Below, piece by piece: positions 37,807 to 46,027 of a DNA stretch of 64,000 nucleotides; the stretch's first letter is position 1; each line of letters opens with the position of its first letter. Origin of the DNA: Rhodanobacter denitrificans (lineage in GTDB: Bacteria > Pseudomonadota > Gammaproteobacteria > Xanthomonadales > Rhodanobacteraceae); assembly GCA_017848855.1 (NCBI GenBank), contig JAFIHF010000034.1, positions 1 to 64,000 of the forward strand, in the 5' to 3' direction. The notes beneath the pieces were generated by a model, which saw nothing but the letters and a program-made list of their open reading frames with translations, was not told the DNA's origin and did no database searches. The position numbers were made by a program, and so were the translations under genes.

Positions 37807-39152
37807 GCCGGCTTCGACTTCGCCGCGGGCTTGCGCCGGCGCCGCTTGCGCGCCGGGCCGGCCGCCGCGGCCGCCTCGGGCTCGCTGCCGCCGCCGTGCG
37901 TGGGCAGCGCCGCCGCCAGCACATCGTGCGGCAGCTGCTGCGCATGCGCCCACCACAGGCCCAGCTCGCGGATCGCCGGCGATTCGTGCGCGCGCAGCAG
38001 CAGGAAATCGAACGCGGCGCGAAAGCGCGGATGCTCCATCAGCCGGAACACCTTCTTGCGCTGCACCTGCTCGAAGCGCGGCTGCAGCGACCAGATCTCT
38101 TCCATCGTGAAGGTGAAGCGGCGCGGGATCGCCACGCGCTGGCACTGCTCGGCCACCACCTGCAGCGCGGCGCGCGCCCAGGCTTCGTTGGCGTCCTTGC
38201 CGCGGGCGATCTGCTGCTGCGCCAGGTCGCGCACCTCGCCCCACAGCAGCACCGCGAACAGGAACGCCGGCGTCACCGACTTGCCCTCGGCCACGCGCGC
38301 GTCGGTGTTCGCCAGGCCCTGTTCGACCAGCGCGCGCAAGGCTTCGTCGCCGCGCTTGAGCGCGCGCGCGGTGGCCGGGAACAGGCACTTCAGCAGGCCG
38401 TACTGTTCGAGCATGCGGAAGCTCTTCAGCCCGTAGCCGGCGAGGAACATCTTCAGCGACTCGTCGAACAGCCGCGCCGGCGCCGCCTCGGTCAGCAGCA
38501 CGCCCAGTTCCTCGAACGGCGCGGCGGCGGCCGCGTCGATGCCGAAGCCGAGCTTGGCCGCGAGCCGCGCCGCGCGCAGCATGCGCACCGGATCCTCACG
38601 GTAGCGCGTGGCCGGCTCGCCGATCAGGCGCAGCACGCGGTCTTCCAGATCCTGCATGCCGCCCACGTAGTCGCGCACGGAGAAGTCGCTGATGTCGTAG
38701 TACATCGCGTTGACACGGAAGTCGCGGCGCAGCGCGTCCTCCTCGATCGTGCCCCACACGTTGTCGCGCACGATGCGGCCGTCGACGATGTGGCGCTCGC
38801 CCTCCGCGCCTTCTTCCTCGCCGGTGCCGCGGAAGGTGGCCACCTCGATGATCTCCGGCCCGAACACCACGTGCGCGAGGCGGAAGCGGCGACCGATCAG
38901 CCGGCAGTTGCGGAACAGCTTCTTCACCTCGTCCGGCGTGGCGTTGGTGGCCACGTCGAAATCCTTGGGCTTGCCGCCCAGCAACAGGTCACGCACCGCG
39001 CCGCCGACCAGGAACGCGTCGTAACCCGCCTCGTTGAGCCGGTACAGCACGCGCAGCGCGGCCTTGCTGATGTTCTTGCGGGAAATCGTGTGCTGCTCGC
39101 GCGGGATGATGCGCAGCGCGGGCCTGGCGTCGTTCCTGGCTTCGGAATTCAA
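37803..39152 (-). CDS. pcnB: Poly(A) polymerase I
   Basis: About 449 residues. The nucleotidyltransferase core has LVGGAVRDLLLGGKPKDFDVA with the DxD (DFD), then RRDFRVNAMYYD, and the RNA-binding helices (EDPVRMLRAARLAAKLGF). The tail is basic (RKRRRRKPAAKSKP), as expected for RNA contact. It adds A-tails that speed mRNA decay. The frame runs to ATG 39236, but family members start near ALRIIPREQHTISRK, so I prefer TTG 39152 (AAGGA upstream). The start is uncertain by 28 residues. Confidence 0.93.
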   Translation of the reverse strand: MNSEARNDARPALRIIPREQHTISRKNISKAALRVLYRLNEAGYDAFLVGGAVRDLLLGGKPKDFDVATNATPDEVKKLFRNCRLIGRRFRLAHVVFGPEIIEVATFRGTGEEEGAEGERHIVDGRIVRDNVWGTIEEDALRRDFRVNAMYYDISDFSVRDYVGGMQDLEDRVLRLIGEPATRYREDPVRMLRAARLAAKLGFGIDAAAAAPFEELGVLLTEAAPARLFDESLKMFLAGYGLKSFRMLEQYGLLKCLFPATARALKRGDEALRALVEQGLANTDARVAEGKSVTPAFLFAVLLWGEVRDLAQQQIARGKDANEAWARAALQVVAEQCQRVAIPRRFTFTMEEIWSLQPRFEQVQRKKVFRLMEHPRFRAAFDFLLLRAHESPAIRELGLWWAHAQQLPHDVLAAALPTHGGGSEPEAAAAAGPARKRRRRKPAAKSKPA

Positions 39153-39246
39153 GCGTGTGGAGTCCTTGCGGCTATCGTGTCCGGCGCGCTGCCAAGGCGG
39201 CGGCGCGGCGGCCCAGCCGCTCATCTTACCCGCCATCGCCGGGGCA

Positions 39247-39274
39247 TTGCCGGGCGAAACATTTCGGCTATACT
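39247..39274 (+). promoter_or_regulatory. Promoter of tRNA-Glu
   Basis: TTGCCG (39247-39252) and TATACT (39269-39274), 16 bp apart, 20 bp before the tRNA. GCGCGCTCC right after the -10 region resembles a stringent discriminator. Confidence 0.75.
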
Positions 39275-39294
39275 AGCGCGCTCCGCTTCGATCC

Positions 39295-39370
39295 GCTCCC
39301 ATCGTCTAGTGGCCCAGGACACCGCCCTCTCAAGGCGGGAACACGAGTTCGAACCTCGTTGGGAGCGCCA
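39295..39370 (+). tRNA. tRNA-Glu (CTC)
   Basis: Acceptor GCTCCCA pairs with TGGGAGC; D-arm, anticodon stem CCGCC/GGCGG with loop CTCTCAA (anticodon CTC), and T-arm ACGAG-TTCGAAC-CTCGT are complete. CCA is encoded (39368-39370). Confidence 0.97.
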
Positions 39371-39588
39371 TTTGCTTGTGCGATTCGTCCGGAATCGCCG
39401 CACGGCGTGGCAGTACGGCAAGCTTCAAGCGCTCGCCTTGTACCAGCGCCACCAGCGGCCATCCATGGCCGCACTGTTCAAATTTGCGATTCGTCCGGAA
39501 TCGCCGTGGCGTGACAGGTAGCGACGAGTTTTCAACGTTCGCTCCGCTCTAGCGCCACCAGCGGCCATCCATGGCCGCACTACTCAGG
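39371..39588. repeat. Two tandem 100-bp repeat units after tRNA-Glu
   Basis: Units about 39379-39481 and 39483-39586. Each starts TGCGATTCGTCCGGAATCGC (a palindrome) and ends GCGGCCATCCATGGCCGCACT. Same family as 27275-27481 and 61898-62066. Confidence 0.75.
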
Positions 39589-39627
39589 AACAGCCGGCAC
39601 GATCCAGGTCGCGCCGGCTGTTTTTTT
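39589..39627 (+). terminator. Rho-independent terminator
   Basis: AACAGCCGGC, a 14-base loop (ACGATCCAGGTCGC), GCCGGCTGTT, then TTTTT. Likely end of the tRNA-Glu transcript, which would read through the two repeat units. Confidence 0.88.
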
Positions 39628-39649
39628 GAGCAAAAGCCACAGCAGCCGC

Positions 39650-39910
39650 TCTTCGGCAATCGCTCTCCAACCTCAGTCTCCAGATACGACGCAGGGTGGC
39701 CACTGTGGGGCGACGTGTCGACGAGCGTTGGTCCAACCCCCTCGACATGGCGGGCTTGTAGGGTCGGCGGATTGAACAGGCCATTTCTCTTGGTTACTTC
39801 TCTTTGGGCCAGCAAAGAGAAGGAACTCGGGCGCCGGCAGGCGACCGAAACCGCTTTGTTTCTTGCGAAAGCGCGAGAGCAAAAGCCCCTCTCTCCCAAC
39901 CCCACTCCCG
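39650..39910. repeat. Long interspersed repeat, copy D
   Basis: Same orientation as copy A: CCAGATACGACGCAGGGTGG, CGACGTGTCGACGAG, GTAGGGTCGGCGGATTGAA, AAAGAGAAGG, CTCGGGCGCCGGCAGGCGAC, then CGAAACCGCTTTG. It lacks the inner block that A and B have. No gene. Confidence 0.8.
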
Positions 39911-40012
39911 CAAGCAAGCGAAGGGACAGCGCCCAAGTCGCGCCAGCGACTTCTCACTTTCGACGCGTTGCAGTCATACTTGCAAACGCCACAACGCAAG
40001 AGCCCCGCCCCC

Positions 40013-40336
40013 ATGACCTTTGTCGTCACCGACAACTGCATCAAGTGCAAGTACACCGACTGCGTGGAAGTCTGCCCGGTGGACGCCTTCCACGAAGGCC
40101 CGAACTTCCTCGCCATCGACCCGGACGAGTGCATCGACTGCACGCTGTGCGAGCCCGAGTGTCCGGCCAACGCGATCTTCCCGGAGGACGACGTGCCCGC
40201 CGGGCAGGAGAACTTCGTGGCACTGAACGCCGAACTGGCGAAGGCGTGGCCGGTGATCACCGAGCGCAAGGACGCCCCGGCGGACGCGAAGGACTGGGAC
40301 GGCAAGCCGAACAAGCTGGGCCTGCTCGAACGCTGA
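40013..40336 (+). CDS. fdxA: Seven-iron ferredoxin FdxA
   Basis: 107 residues. C9, C17 and C50 fit a [3Fe-4S] cluster, and C21, C40, C43 and C46 a [4Fe-4S] cluster, as in Azotobacter FdI (C12 is the extra free cysteine). [17 protein letters not shown] is the standard start. It carries low-potential electrons; partners are not visible. The ATG is taken at 40013 by homology; the upstream open frame is repeat-derived. A bidirectional terminator follows. Confidence 0.96.
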   Translation: MTFVVTDNCIKCKYTDCVEVCPVDAFHEGPNFLAIDPDECIDCTLCEPECPANAIFPEDDVPAGQENFVALNAELAKAWPVITERKDAPADAKDWDGKPNKLGLLER

Positions 40337-40358
40337 AACACGGCGCGGCGCCGCCATG

Positions 40359-40388
40359 AAAAATGCCGCCCTTGGGGCGGCATTTTCG
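40359..40388. terminator. Bidirectional terminator
   Basis: GAAAATGCCGCC-CTTGG-GGCGGCATTTTC between convergent fdxA and bamC. Confidence 0.9.
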
Positions 40389-40410
40389 CTCGTGGGATAC
40401 CGCTGCGGCC

Positions 40411-40980
40411 TCAGCCGCCGAGGCGGCCCTTCAGCACGTCGATCGCCTTGGCCACCGCGCCGGCGTTGCCCTGCGCGCGCACTTCGCTGGCGTTGGTGCC
40501 GCTGGTGCCCACCGTGATCTGCACCGGGTGGACGCCGCCGCTCGTGCCGGCCGCGCCCTTGTCCTTGTGCCCGAACAGGCGGCTGAAGAAGCCCTTCTTC
40601 GGCGCCGGCGCTTCGCCACCCACCACGTTCACCGTGTAGCTGTGCGCACTGTCGTCGTGGTTGACCACCTGGCCCAGGCTGCCGCCGGCCAGCGCCTGGC
40701 CCACCTTCTGGTAGGTGTTGTCGACGCTGTCGGAGACCACGAAGCCGTCGGCAACCTGGTCGCTGCTGGCGGACGCGGCCTGCGGCTGGTTGGAGCCCGG
40801 CGGCGGGATCACCAGCGCGGCATTCGCCGGCGGCGTGTCCAGGCCCGGCGGAATTTCCAGCGGAGCCTCCTGCTTGGCCGTTTCCCACGCCTTCGTGGAT
40901 CGGAACATGCCGCAACCGGAGAGCAGCAGGCCGGCCAGGGCCAGCGTCGGCAGGGTCACGAGGAGCAAGGACTTCTTCAT
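40411..40980 (-). CDS. bamC: BamC-like outer-membrane assembly lipoprotein (short form)
   Basis: 189 residues with lipobox LLSGC (C23). An unstructured stretch (PLEIPPGLDTPPANAALVIPPPG), like the BamC 'lasso' that wraps BamD, precedes a single helix-grip-like domain (from about 80: VADGFVVSDSVDNTYQKVGQAL). E. coli BamC has two such domains and 344 residues, so this is a short form. Position directly after dapA matches the dapA-bamC order in E. coli and is the main support for the call. Family assignment from sequence alone is moderate. Confidence 0.75.
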   Translation of the reverse strand: MKKSLLLVTLPTLALAGLLLSGCGMFRSTKAWETAKQEAPLEIPPGLDTPPANAALVIPPPGSNQPQAASASSDQVADGFVVSDSVDNTYQKVGQALAGGSLGQVVNHDDSAHSYTVNVVGGEAPAPKKGFFSRLFGHKDKGAAGTSGGVHPVQITVGTSGTNASEVRAQGNAGAVAKAIDVLKGRLGG

Positions 40981-41031
40981 GCAATGGGGTTCCGTGGGAA
41001 GTTCGATGGTGTTCGCCAACGCGGCGAACGC

Positions 41032-41958
41032 TCAGGCGGCGTGCGCCAAGGATGCCAGAGTGGACAAGGCCTCGCGCAAGCGGGCGCGCTCCGGACCCTC
41101 GGCCAGCTCCACCAGCGGCAGCCGCGGCAGCGCCGAACCCAGCCCCAGTTCCGGCAAGCCGGCCTTCACCGCGATCGGGTTCGGTGCGCAGTTCAACGCG
41201 TGCAGCAGCGGCGCCAGCGAGTCGTCGCAACGCGCGGTGGCGGCGCGGTCGCCGCCGGTGGCCGCGTCGCACAGCGCGCGGAACGCCTTGGGCACCAGGT
41301 TCGCCACCACCGAGATGGTGCCGGCCGCGCCGGCCAGCATCGCCTGCCCGGCGGTGCCGTCGTCGCCGGAGAGATAGACGAAATCCGGGCGCGCAAGTTC
41401 CGCCAGCGCGGCGATGCGCTCGGCGTCGGCGCGCGCCTCCTTGATGCCGACGATGCCGGGGTGCCCGGCGAGCTGCGCCACCGTCTCCGGCAGCAGGTCG
41501 CAGGCGGTGCGGCTGGGCACGTTGTAAAGAATGACCGGCAGGCCGCCGTGCTCGGCCACTTCGAGGAAGTGCCGGCGCATGCCTTCCTGGGTGGGGCGCA
41601 CGTAGTACGGCGTCACCACCAGCGCGGCGTCGGCGCCCAGCGCCTTCGCGCGGCGCGTGGCCGCCACGGTCTTCGCGGTGCCCGCCTCGCCGGTGCCGGC
41701 GATCACCGGCACGCGGCCGGCAACGTGTTCCACCGCGAACGCGAGCAGGCGGTCGAACTCGTCGTGCTCCAGCATGTGCGCTTCGCCGGTGGAACCGGCC
41801 ACCACCAGCGCCTGCGTGCCGCCGGCGAGCTGATGATCGAGCAGGCGCGCGAACGCCGGCAGGTCGAGCGCGCCGTCGGGCGCGAACGGCGTGGCCAGCG
41901 CGCAGATGCTTCCGCGAATGTCCAAGGTGGGATACCGCTCAGGAATCGGGCCTTGCAT
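41032..41958 (-). CDS. dapA: 4-hydroxy-tetrahydrodipicolinate synthase
   Basis: 308 residues, (beta/alpha)8 aldolase of the NAL superfamily. AGSTGEAHML (pyruvate pocket), YNVPSRT (catalytic tyrosine) and GIKEARAD (Schiff-base lysine) are intact. It condenses pyruvate with aspartate semialdehyde in lysine and peptidoglycan-DAP synthesis. ATG 41958 chosen by homology. Divergent from gcvR, and bamC follows 51 bp downstream. Confidence 0.96.
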   Translation of the reverse strand: MQGPIPERYPTLDIRGSICALATPFAPDGALDLPAFARLLDHQLAGGTQALVVAGSTGEAHMLEHDEFDRLLAFAVEHVAGRVPVIAGTGEAGTAKTVAATRRAKALGADAALVVTPYYVRPTQEGMRRHFLEVAEHGGLPVILYNVPSRTACDLLPETVAQLAGHPGIVGIKEARADAERIAALAELARPDFVYLSGDDGTAGQAMLAGAAGTISVVANLVPKAFRALCDAATGGDRAATARCDDSLAPLLHALNCAPNPIAVKAGLPELGLGSALPRLPLVELAEGPERARLREALSTLASLAHAA

Positions 41959-42041
41959 GTTACTTGCGGGCTTGCGCGAGCGGCAAGTAAGCTGGCCGGC
42001 GCAATGCCCGCGCCGCGCGGGTTCCGGCACAGGCCATTCCA

Positions 42042-42608
42042 TTGAAACCGACGCCCTCCGCTTCCGCCCGCTCGGGCAGCGACAACCAGTTGCTGATCCA
42101 CGCGCTGACCTCGGCCGCGCACTCGCCGCTCACCGCGCTGACCCGGCGCATCGCCGACGCCGGCTGCAACCTGGCCGAGTCGCGCGTGGCCACGATCGGC
42201 AACGAGGTTTCGATCATGCTGCTGGCGAACGGCGCGTGGGACGCGCTGGCCAAGCTGGAGACGGCGCTGAACAAGCTGGCGCGCGACGAGAACCTGCGCC
42301 TGGCGCATTACCGCACCGCGCCGCGCGAGCCGAATTCGCACCTGCTGCCCTACATGGTCGAGATCATCTCCGCCGACCGCCCGGGCATCGTGGCGCGCAT
42401 CGTCGAATTCTTCAGCCAGCAGGGCATCAGCGTGGAGCAGCTGCACTCCACCCGCTACCTGGCGATGCAGACCGGCGCGGAGATGTTCCAGGCGCAGTTC
42501 ACGATCGGCATCCCCGCCGACATCCACATCGCCGCCTTGCGCGACGATTTCCTGGAGCTGTGCGACGGCCTGAACCTGGATGCGATCATGGATCCGGTGA
42601 AGTTTTAG
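42042..42608 (+). CDS. gcvR: GcvR-like ACT-domain regulator
   Basis: 188 residues with two ACT domains: one near 17-85 (LLIHALTSAAHSPLTALTRR) and one near 103-175 (YMVEIISADRPGIVARIVEFF, quoted in part). GcvR in E. coli binds GcvA and represses glycine cleavage genes when glycine is low. Its place between dapA and bcp matches E. coli. It starts with TTG 42042, with no strong ribosome site. Confidence 0.88.
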   Translation: MKPTPSASARSGSDNQLLIHALTSAAHSPLTALTRRIADAGCNLAESRVATIGNEVSIMLLANGAWDALAKLETALNKLARDENLRLAHYRTAPREPNSHLLPYMVEIISADRPGIVARIVEFFSQQGISVEQLHSTRYLAMQTGAEMFQAQFTIGIPADIHIAALRDDFLELCDGLNLDAIMDPVKF

Positions 42609-42713
42609 CTTGCACCCTGTACGACGTGCCTGACAAGGCTGTCTCCGTAACATCCGTCGCGCTAGTCTCTGCCCCATGCACAGGCGAAACCCCGTCGGGT
42701 TTCCGGAGAGACC

Positions 42714-43175
42714 ATGCCAGACCTCGGAAAGAAGGCCCCTGCCCTCAGCGGCACCACCGGCGACGGCAACACGCTCAAGCTCGCCGACCTCAAGGGCCAA
42801 TGGGTGGTGCTGTATTTCTACCCGAAGGATTCCACCCCCGGCTGCACCACCGAGGCGCAGGATTTCCGCGACCTCTATCCGAGGTTCAAGCAGCGCCACG
42901 CCGAGATCGTCGGCGTCTCGCGCGACTCGGCGAAATCCCACGCGAACTTCGCCGCCAAGCAGGCACTGCCGTTCCCGCTCGTGTCCGACCCGGACGAAAT
43001 CTGGTGCCGCGCCTTCGACGTGATCCACGAGAAGGTGCTGTACGGCAAGCGCCACCTGGGCGTGGTGCGCAGCAGCTTCCTGATCGCCCCGGACGGCAAG
43101 CTCGCCGCCGAATGGCGCGGCGTGAAGGTGGCCGGCCACGCCCAGGCCGTGCTCGACGCCATCCCCGCCCAGTGA
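42714..43175 (+). CDS. bcp: Peroxiredoxin Bcp (PrxQ), 1-Cys-like
   Basis: 153 residues. The peroxidatic cysteine is C44 (PKDSTPGCTTEAQDF). The resolving cysteine found five residues later in E. coli Bcp is replaced here by Q49; the only other cysteine is in DEIWCRAF. It may work as a 1-Cys enzyme or use that more distant cysteine. It reduces peroxides and hydroperoxides with thioredoxin or glutaredoxin. The start has a GGAGAG site preceded by a small hairpin (GAAACCC-CGTC-GGGTTTC, 42686-42703) that could limit translation. Confidence 0.95.
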   Translation: MPDLGKKAPALSGTTGDGNTLKLADLKGQWVVLYFYPKDSTPGCTTEAQDFRDLYPRFKQRHAEIVGVSRDSAKSHANFAAKQALPFPLVSDPDEIWCRAFDVIHEKVLYGKRHLGVVRSSFLIAPDGKLAAEWRGVKVAGHAQAVLDAIPAQ

Positions 43176-43257
43176 CCGTACCGCCCCACTCCGTTGCCAC
43201 CGCGGCAGCCCCCATGCCGCGCTCCCTTCGTATTGTCCCACGCGAGGTTCCTGCCGC

Positions 43258-44640
43258 ATGACCGCAAGCAAGCGCATCTACGCCCTGGACACCAACGTGC
43301 TGCTGCACGATCCCACCTCGCTGTTCCGTTTCGAGGAACACGACGTGTTCATCCCGATGACGGTGCTGGAGGAACTGGACGAGAAGAAGAAGGGCGGCTC
43401 GGAAGTCTCGCGCAACGGCCGCCAGGTCAGCCGCTTCTTGAACGAGCTGATCGTGCGCGGCAACGGCCACGGCATCTCCAACGGGCTGGAGCTGGCCAAC
43501 CCGCAGGGCGTGAACCTCAAGCGCGGCGCCGCGGTGGGCCGGCTGTACTTCCAGCAACGCACCAGCGCGAACCACGGCAAGGCGGACAACCTGATCCTCG
43601 CCGCGGTGATCGAATTGCGCGACCAGAACCCCGACCGCTCGGTGGTGCTGGTCAGCAAGGACATCAACCTGCGCATCAAGGCGAAGATCTACGGCATCGA
43701 CGCGGAGGATTACGAGAACGACCGCGCGCTGGACGACTTCGCCCTGCTCTACACCGGCTCCGCGGCGCTGGCCGAGGATTTCTGGGACAAGCATCCGGAA
43801 GTGCAATCCTGGAACGAGCGCGGCCGCACCTACTACAAGCTCGACCGCCACGCGGACGAGGACTGGTACCCGAACCAGTGCCTGTACCTGCCCGGCGAGG
43901 GCGGCGTGGAACTGCGCGTGCTGCACCTGGACGGCGACGACCGCGCCACGTTGGTGCTGATGGACGACCACAGCCACGCCAACCACCACGTCTGGGGCAT
44001 CGCCGCACGCAACCGCGAGCAGAACTTCGCCCTCAACGCGCTGATGGATCCCGACATCGATTTCGTCACCCTGCTCGGCACCGCCGGCACCGGCAAGACC
44101 CTGCTCGCGCTCGCCGCGGGCCTCGCGCAGGTGATGGACCAGCAGCGCTACCGCGAGATCATCATGACCCGCGCCACCGTGAGCGTGGGCGAGGACATCG
44201 GCTTCCTGCCCGGCACCGAGGAGGAGAAGATGACGCCGTGGATGGGCGCGCTCACCGACAACCTCGAGGTGCTCGCCAACCCCGAGGAAGGCGGCAGCTG
44301 GGGCCGCCAGGCCACCAACGACCTGCTCGCCTCGCGCATCAAGATCCGCTCGCTGAACTTCATGCGCGGCCGCACCTTCCTGTCGCGTTATCTCATCATC
44401 GACGAGGCGCAGAACCTCACGCCGAAGCAGATGAAGACCCTGATCACCCGCGCCGGCCCCGGCACCAAGATCGTCTGCCTCGGCAACGTGGAACAGATCG
44501 ACACGCCGTATCTGACCGAAACCACCTCCGGCCTCACCTATGCGGTGGACCGCTTCAAGCAGTGGGAGCACTCGGCCCACGTCACGCTGCGTCGCGGCGA
44601 GCGCTCAAGGCTGGCGGATTTCGCGTCCGAGGCCTTGTAA
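43258..44640 (+). CDS. phoH: PIN-PhoH fusion protein (PhoH2 type)
   Basis: 460 residues: an N-terminal PIN nuclease domain (YALDTNVLLHDP with D11, later acidic residues in RSVVLVSKDINLR), a linker, and a C-terminal PhoH ATPase (Walker A GTAGTGKT 274-281, Walker B YLIIDEAQN). PIN-PhoH proteins unwind and cut RNA in mycobacteria and are widespread without a fixed role. No antitoxin is visible beside it, unlike in mycobacteria. Start ATG 43258 is 83 bp after bcp, and the two may share a transcript. Confidence 0.93.
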   Translation: MTASKRIYALDTNVLLHDPTSLFRFEEHDVFIPMTVLEELDEKKKGGSEVSRNGRQVSRFLNELIVRGNGHGISNGLELANPQGVNLKRGAAVGRLYFQQRTSANHGKADNLILAAVIELRDQNPDRSVVLVSKDINLRIKAKIYGIDAEDYENDRALDDFALLYTGSAALAEDFWDKHPEVQSWNERGRTYYKLDRHADEDWYPNQCLYLPGEGGVELRVLHLDGDDRATLVLMDDHSHANHHVWGIAARNREQNFALNALMDPDIDFVTLLGTAGTGKTLLALAAGLAQVMDQQRYREIIMTRATVSVGEDIGFLPGTEEEKMTPWMGALTDNLEVLANPEEGGSWGRQATNDLLASRIKIRSLNFMRGRTFLSRYLIIDEAQNLTPKQMKTLITRAGPGTKIVCLGNVEQIDTPYLTETTSGLTYAVDRFKQWEHSAHVTLRRGERSRLADFASEAL

Positions 44641-44658
44641 GGTCGAAGGAAGAGTGCC

Positions 44659-45033
44659 TTTGATCGTCATTCCGGCGCAGGCCGGAATCCAGTGGAGACA
44701 ATGCCATGGACAGGCGGCAACCTTGCGTATACATGCTCTCCAGCGAGCGAAACGGCACGTTGTACATTGGCGTCACCAGCAACTTGGTCAAACGTGTCTG
44801 GGAGCACCGCAGCGAAGCCGTCGAAAGCTTCACCTCCCGCTATCGTGTCCATGACCTGGTCTGGTACGAGCTGCACGAAACAATGGAGTCTGCCATTCTC
44901 CGCGAAAAGCAACTCAAGGAATGGAAACGCGCCTGGAAGCTGCGACTGATCGAAGGCGAAAACCCCGAGTGGCGTGATCTCTACCCAACTCTACTGTGAC
45001 TGGATTCCGGCCTGCGCCGGAATGACGATCAAA
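44659..45033. mobile_element. GIY-YIG gene enclosed in perfect 35-bp inverted repeats
   Basis: The two arms, 44659-44693 and 44999-45033, are exact inverted copies; each contains the inner palindrome ATTCCGGC-GCAG-GCCGGAAT. The right arm starts inside the TGA stop of the GIY-YIG gene. Between the arms are only that gene and its ribosome site. The arrangement looks like a minimal mobile unit or a domesticated one. Degenerate forms of the arms occur elsewhere in the window without a gene. Confidence 0.7.
44706..44999 (+). CDS. Single-domain GIY-YIG nuclease
   Basis: 97 residues. Y9 in VYML and YIG at 20-22 form the GIY-YIG core, R30 (LVKRVWEH) is the conserved arginine, and E67 (AILREKQLKEWKR) the catalytic glutamate. 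These are small nicking or cleaving endonucleases; the biological role of the single-domain type is poorly known. ATG 44706 has a GGAG site 12 bp upstream; ATG 44692 is out of frame. It lies between phoH and thiD but is enclosed in its own inverted repeats. Confidence 0.92.
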   Translation: MDRRQPCVYMLSSERNGTLYIGVTSNLVKRVWEHRSEAVESFTSRYRVHDLVWYELHETMESAILREKQLKEWKRAWKLRLIEGENPEWRDLYPTLL

Positions 45034-45165
45034 AGCAGAGCATGCATGAGGGGCGCTGTGGGATTTGTGCTCGTCATTCCGGTCAAGACCAGAGGCGCTT
45101 CACAACAGCGAAGCTGGTCATCCGGCAGCAAACGCGCCTGACAGCACGACAACACCCAAGCATCG
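45034..45165. repeat. Short dispersed repeat before thiD
   Basis: Bases 45070-45125 read CTCGTCATTCCGGTCAAGACC ... CTTCACAACAGCGAAGCTGG (split), matching bases near 545-600 in reverse. No thi-box is visible before thiD. Confidence 0.5.
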
Positions 45166-45951
45166 ATGCCCCCCACCTCGCCCCCCGTTGCCCTCACCAT
45201 CGCCGGCTCCGACTCCGGCGGTGGCGCGGGCATCCAGGCCGACCTCAAGACCTTCCACGCGCGTGGCGTGCACGGCCTGTCGGCGATCGCCGCAATTACC
45301 GCGCAGAACACGCGCGGCGTGGCCGCGGTGCATCCGGTGCCGCTGGCGCACATCCGCAGCCAGATCGCCGCGGTGTTCGACGACTTCCCGATCGCCGCGG
45401 CGAAGACCGGCATGCTGGGCAGCGCGGCGATCGTGCGGCTGGTGGCGCGCGAGATGGCGGCGCGCCAGCCGGCATGGCTGGTGGTCGATCCGGTGATGAT
45501 CGCCACCAGCGGCGCCCGCCTGCTCGACGAGGGCGCGATCGCGGTGCTGGCGAACGAGCTGATTCCGCTGGCCGACGTGCTCACGCCGAACCTGCCCGAA
45601 GCCGAGGCGCTGCTGGGCCACCCGATCCGCAGCGCGAACGACTGCGCCCATGCCGGCGCCGCGCTGCGCGCGCTGGGCGCGAAAGCCGTGCTGCTCAAGG
45701 GCGGCCACGGCAGCGGCCGCGAGGTGGTGGATCGCTTCTTCGATGACCGCGGCGTGCTGGAGCTGCGCCATCCGCGGCTGCAGCTGGAAGCCCATGGCAC
45801 CGGCTGCACGCTGGCCTCGGCGATCGCCGCCGAACTGGCCAAGGGGCAGTCGCCGCGCAGCGCCGTGCGGCGTGCCGTGGCCTACGTGCAGCGCGCGCTG
45901 GCGCACGGCTACCAGCCCGGCGGCGCGCCCTTGCGTGTGTTGTCGCACTGA
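45166..45951 (+). CDS. thiD: Hydroxymethylpyrimidine (phosphate) kinase
   Basis: 261 residues, ribokinase fold. TIAGSDSGGGAGIQADLKTF near the start, KTGMLGS, DPVMIATSGARLL and the ATP-site HGTGCTLASAIAAEL are all conserved. It phosphorylates HMP twice for thiamine synthesis. Unlike the uptake operon at 2-5 kb, no TPP riboswitch precedes it. Confidence 0.96.
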   Translation: MPPTSPPVALTIAGSDSGGGAGIQADLKTFHARGVHGLSAIAAITAQNTRGVAAVHPVPLAHIRSQIAAVFDDFPIAAAKTGMLGSAAIVRLVAREMAARQPAWLVVDPVMIATSGARLLDEGAIAVLANELIPLADVLTPNLPEAEALLGHPIRSANDCAHAGAALRALGAKAVLLKGGHGSGREVVDRFFDDRGVLELRHPRLQLEAHGTGCTLASAIAAELAKGQSPRSAVRRAVAYVQRALAHGYQPGGAPLRVLSH

Positions 45952-46027
45952 GCGGGTGCGCTGCGGCGGTTGGCGGCACGGGCGCTAGAATGGCGTTCTG
46001 TCCCGCCGCTCCCTTCCGCCCATCCCG

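Noticed and set aside
45034..45165. thi-box before thiD
   Set aside because: CTGAGA and the CCTGA/GTAGGGA parts are absent.
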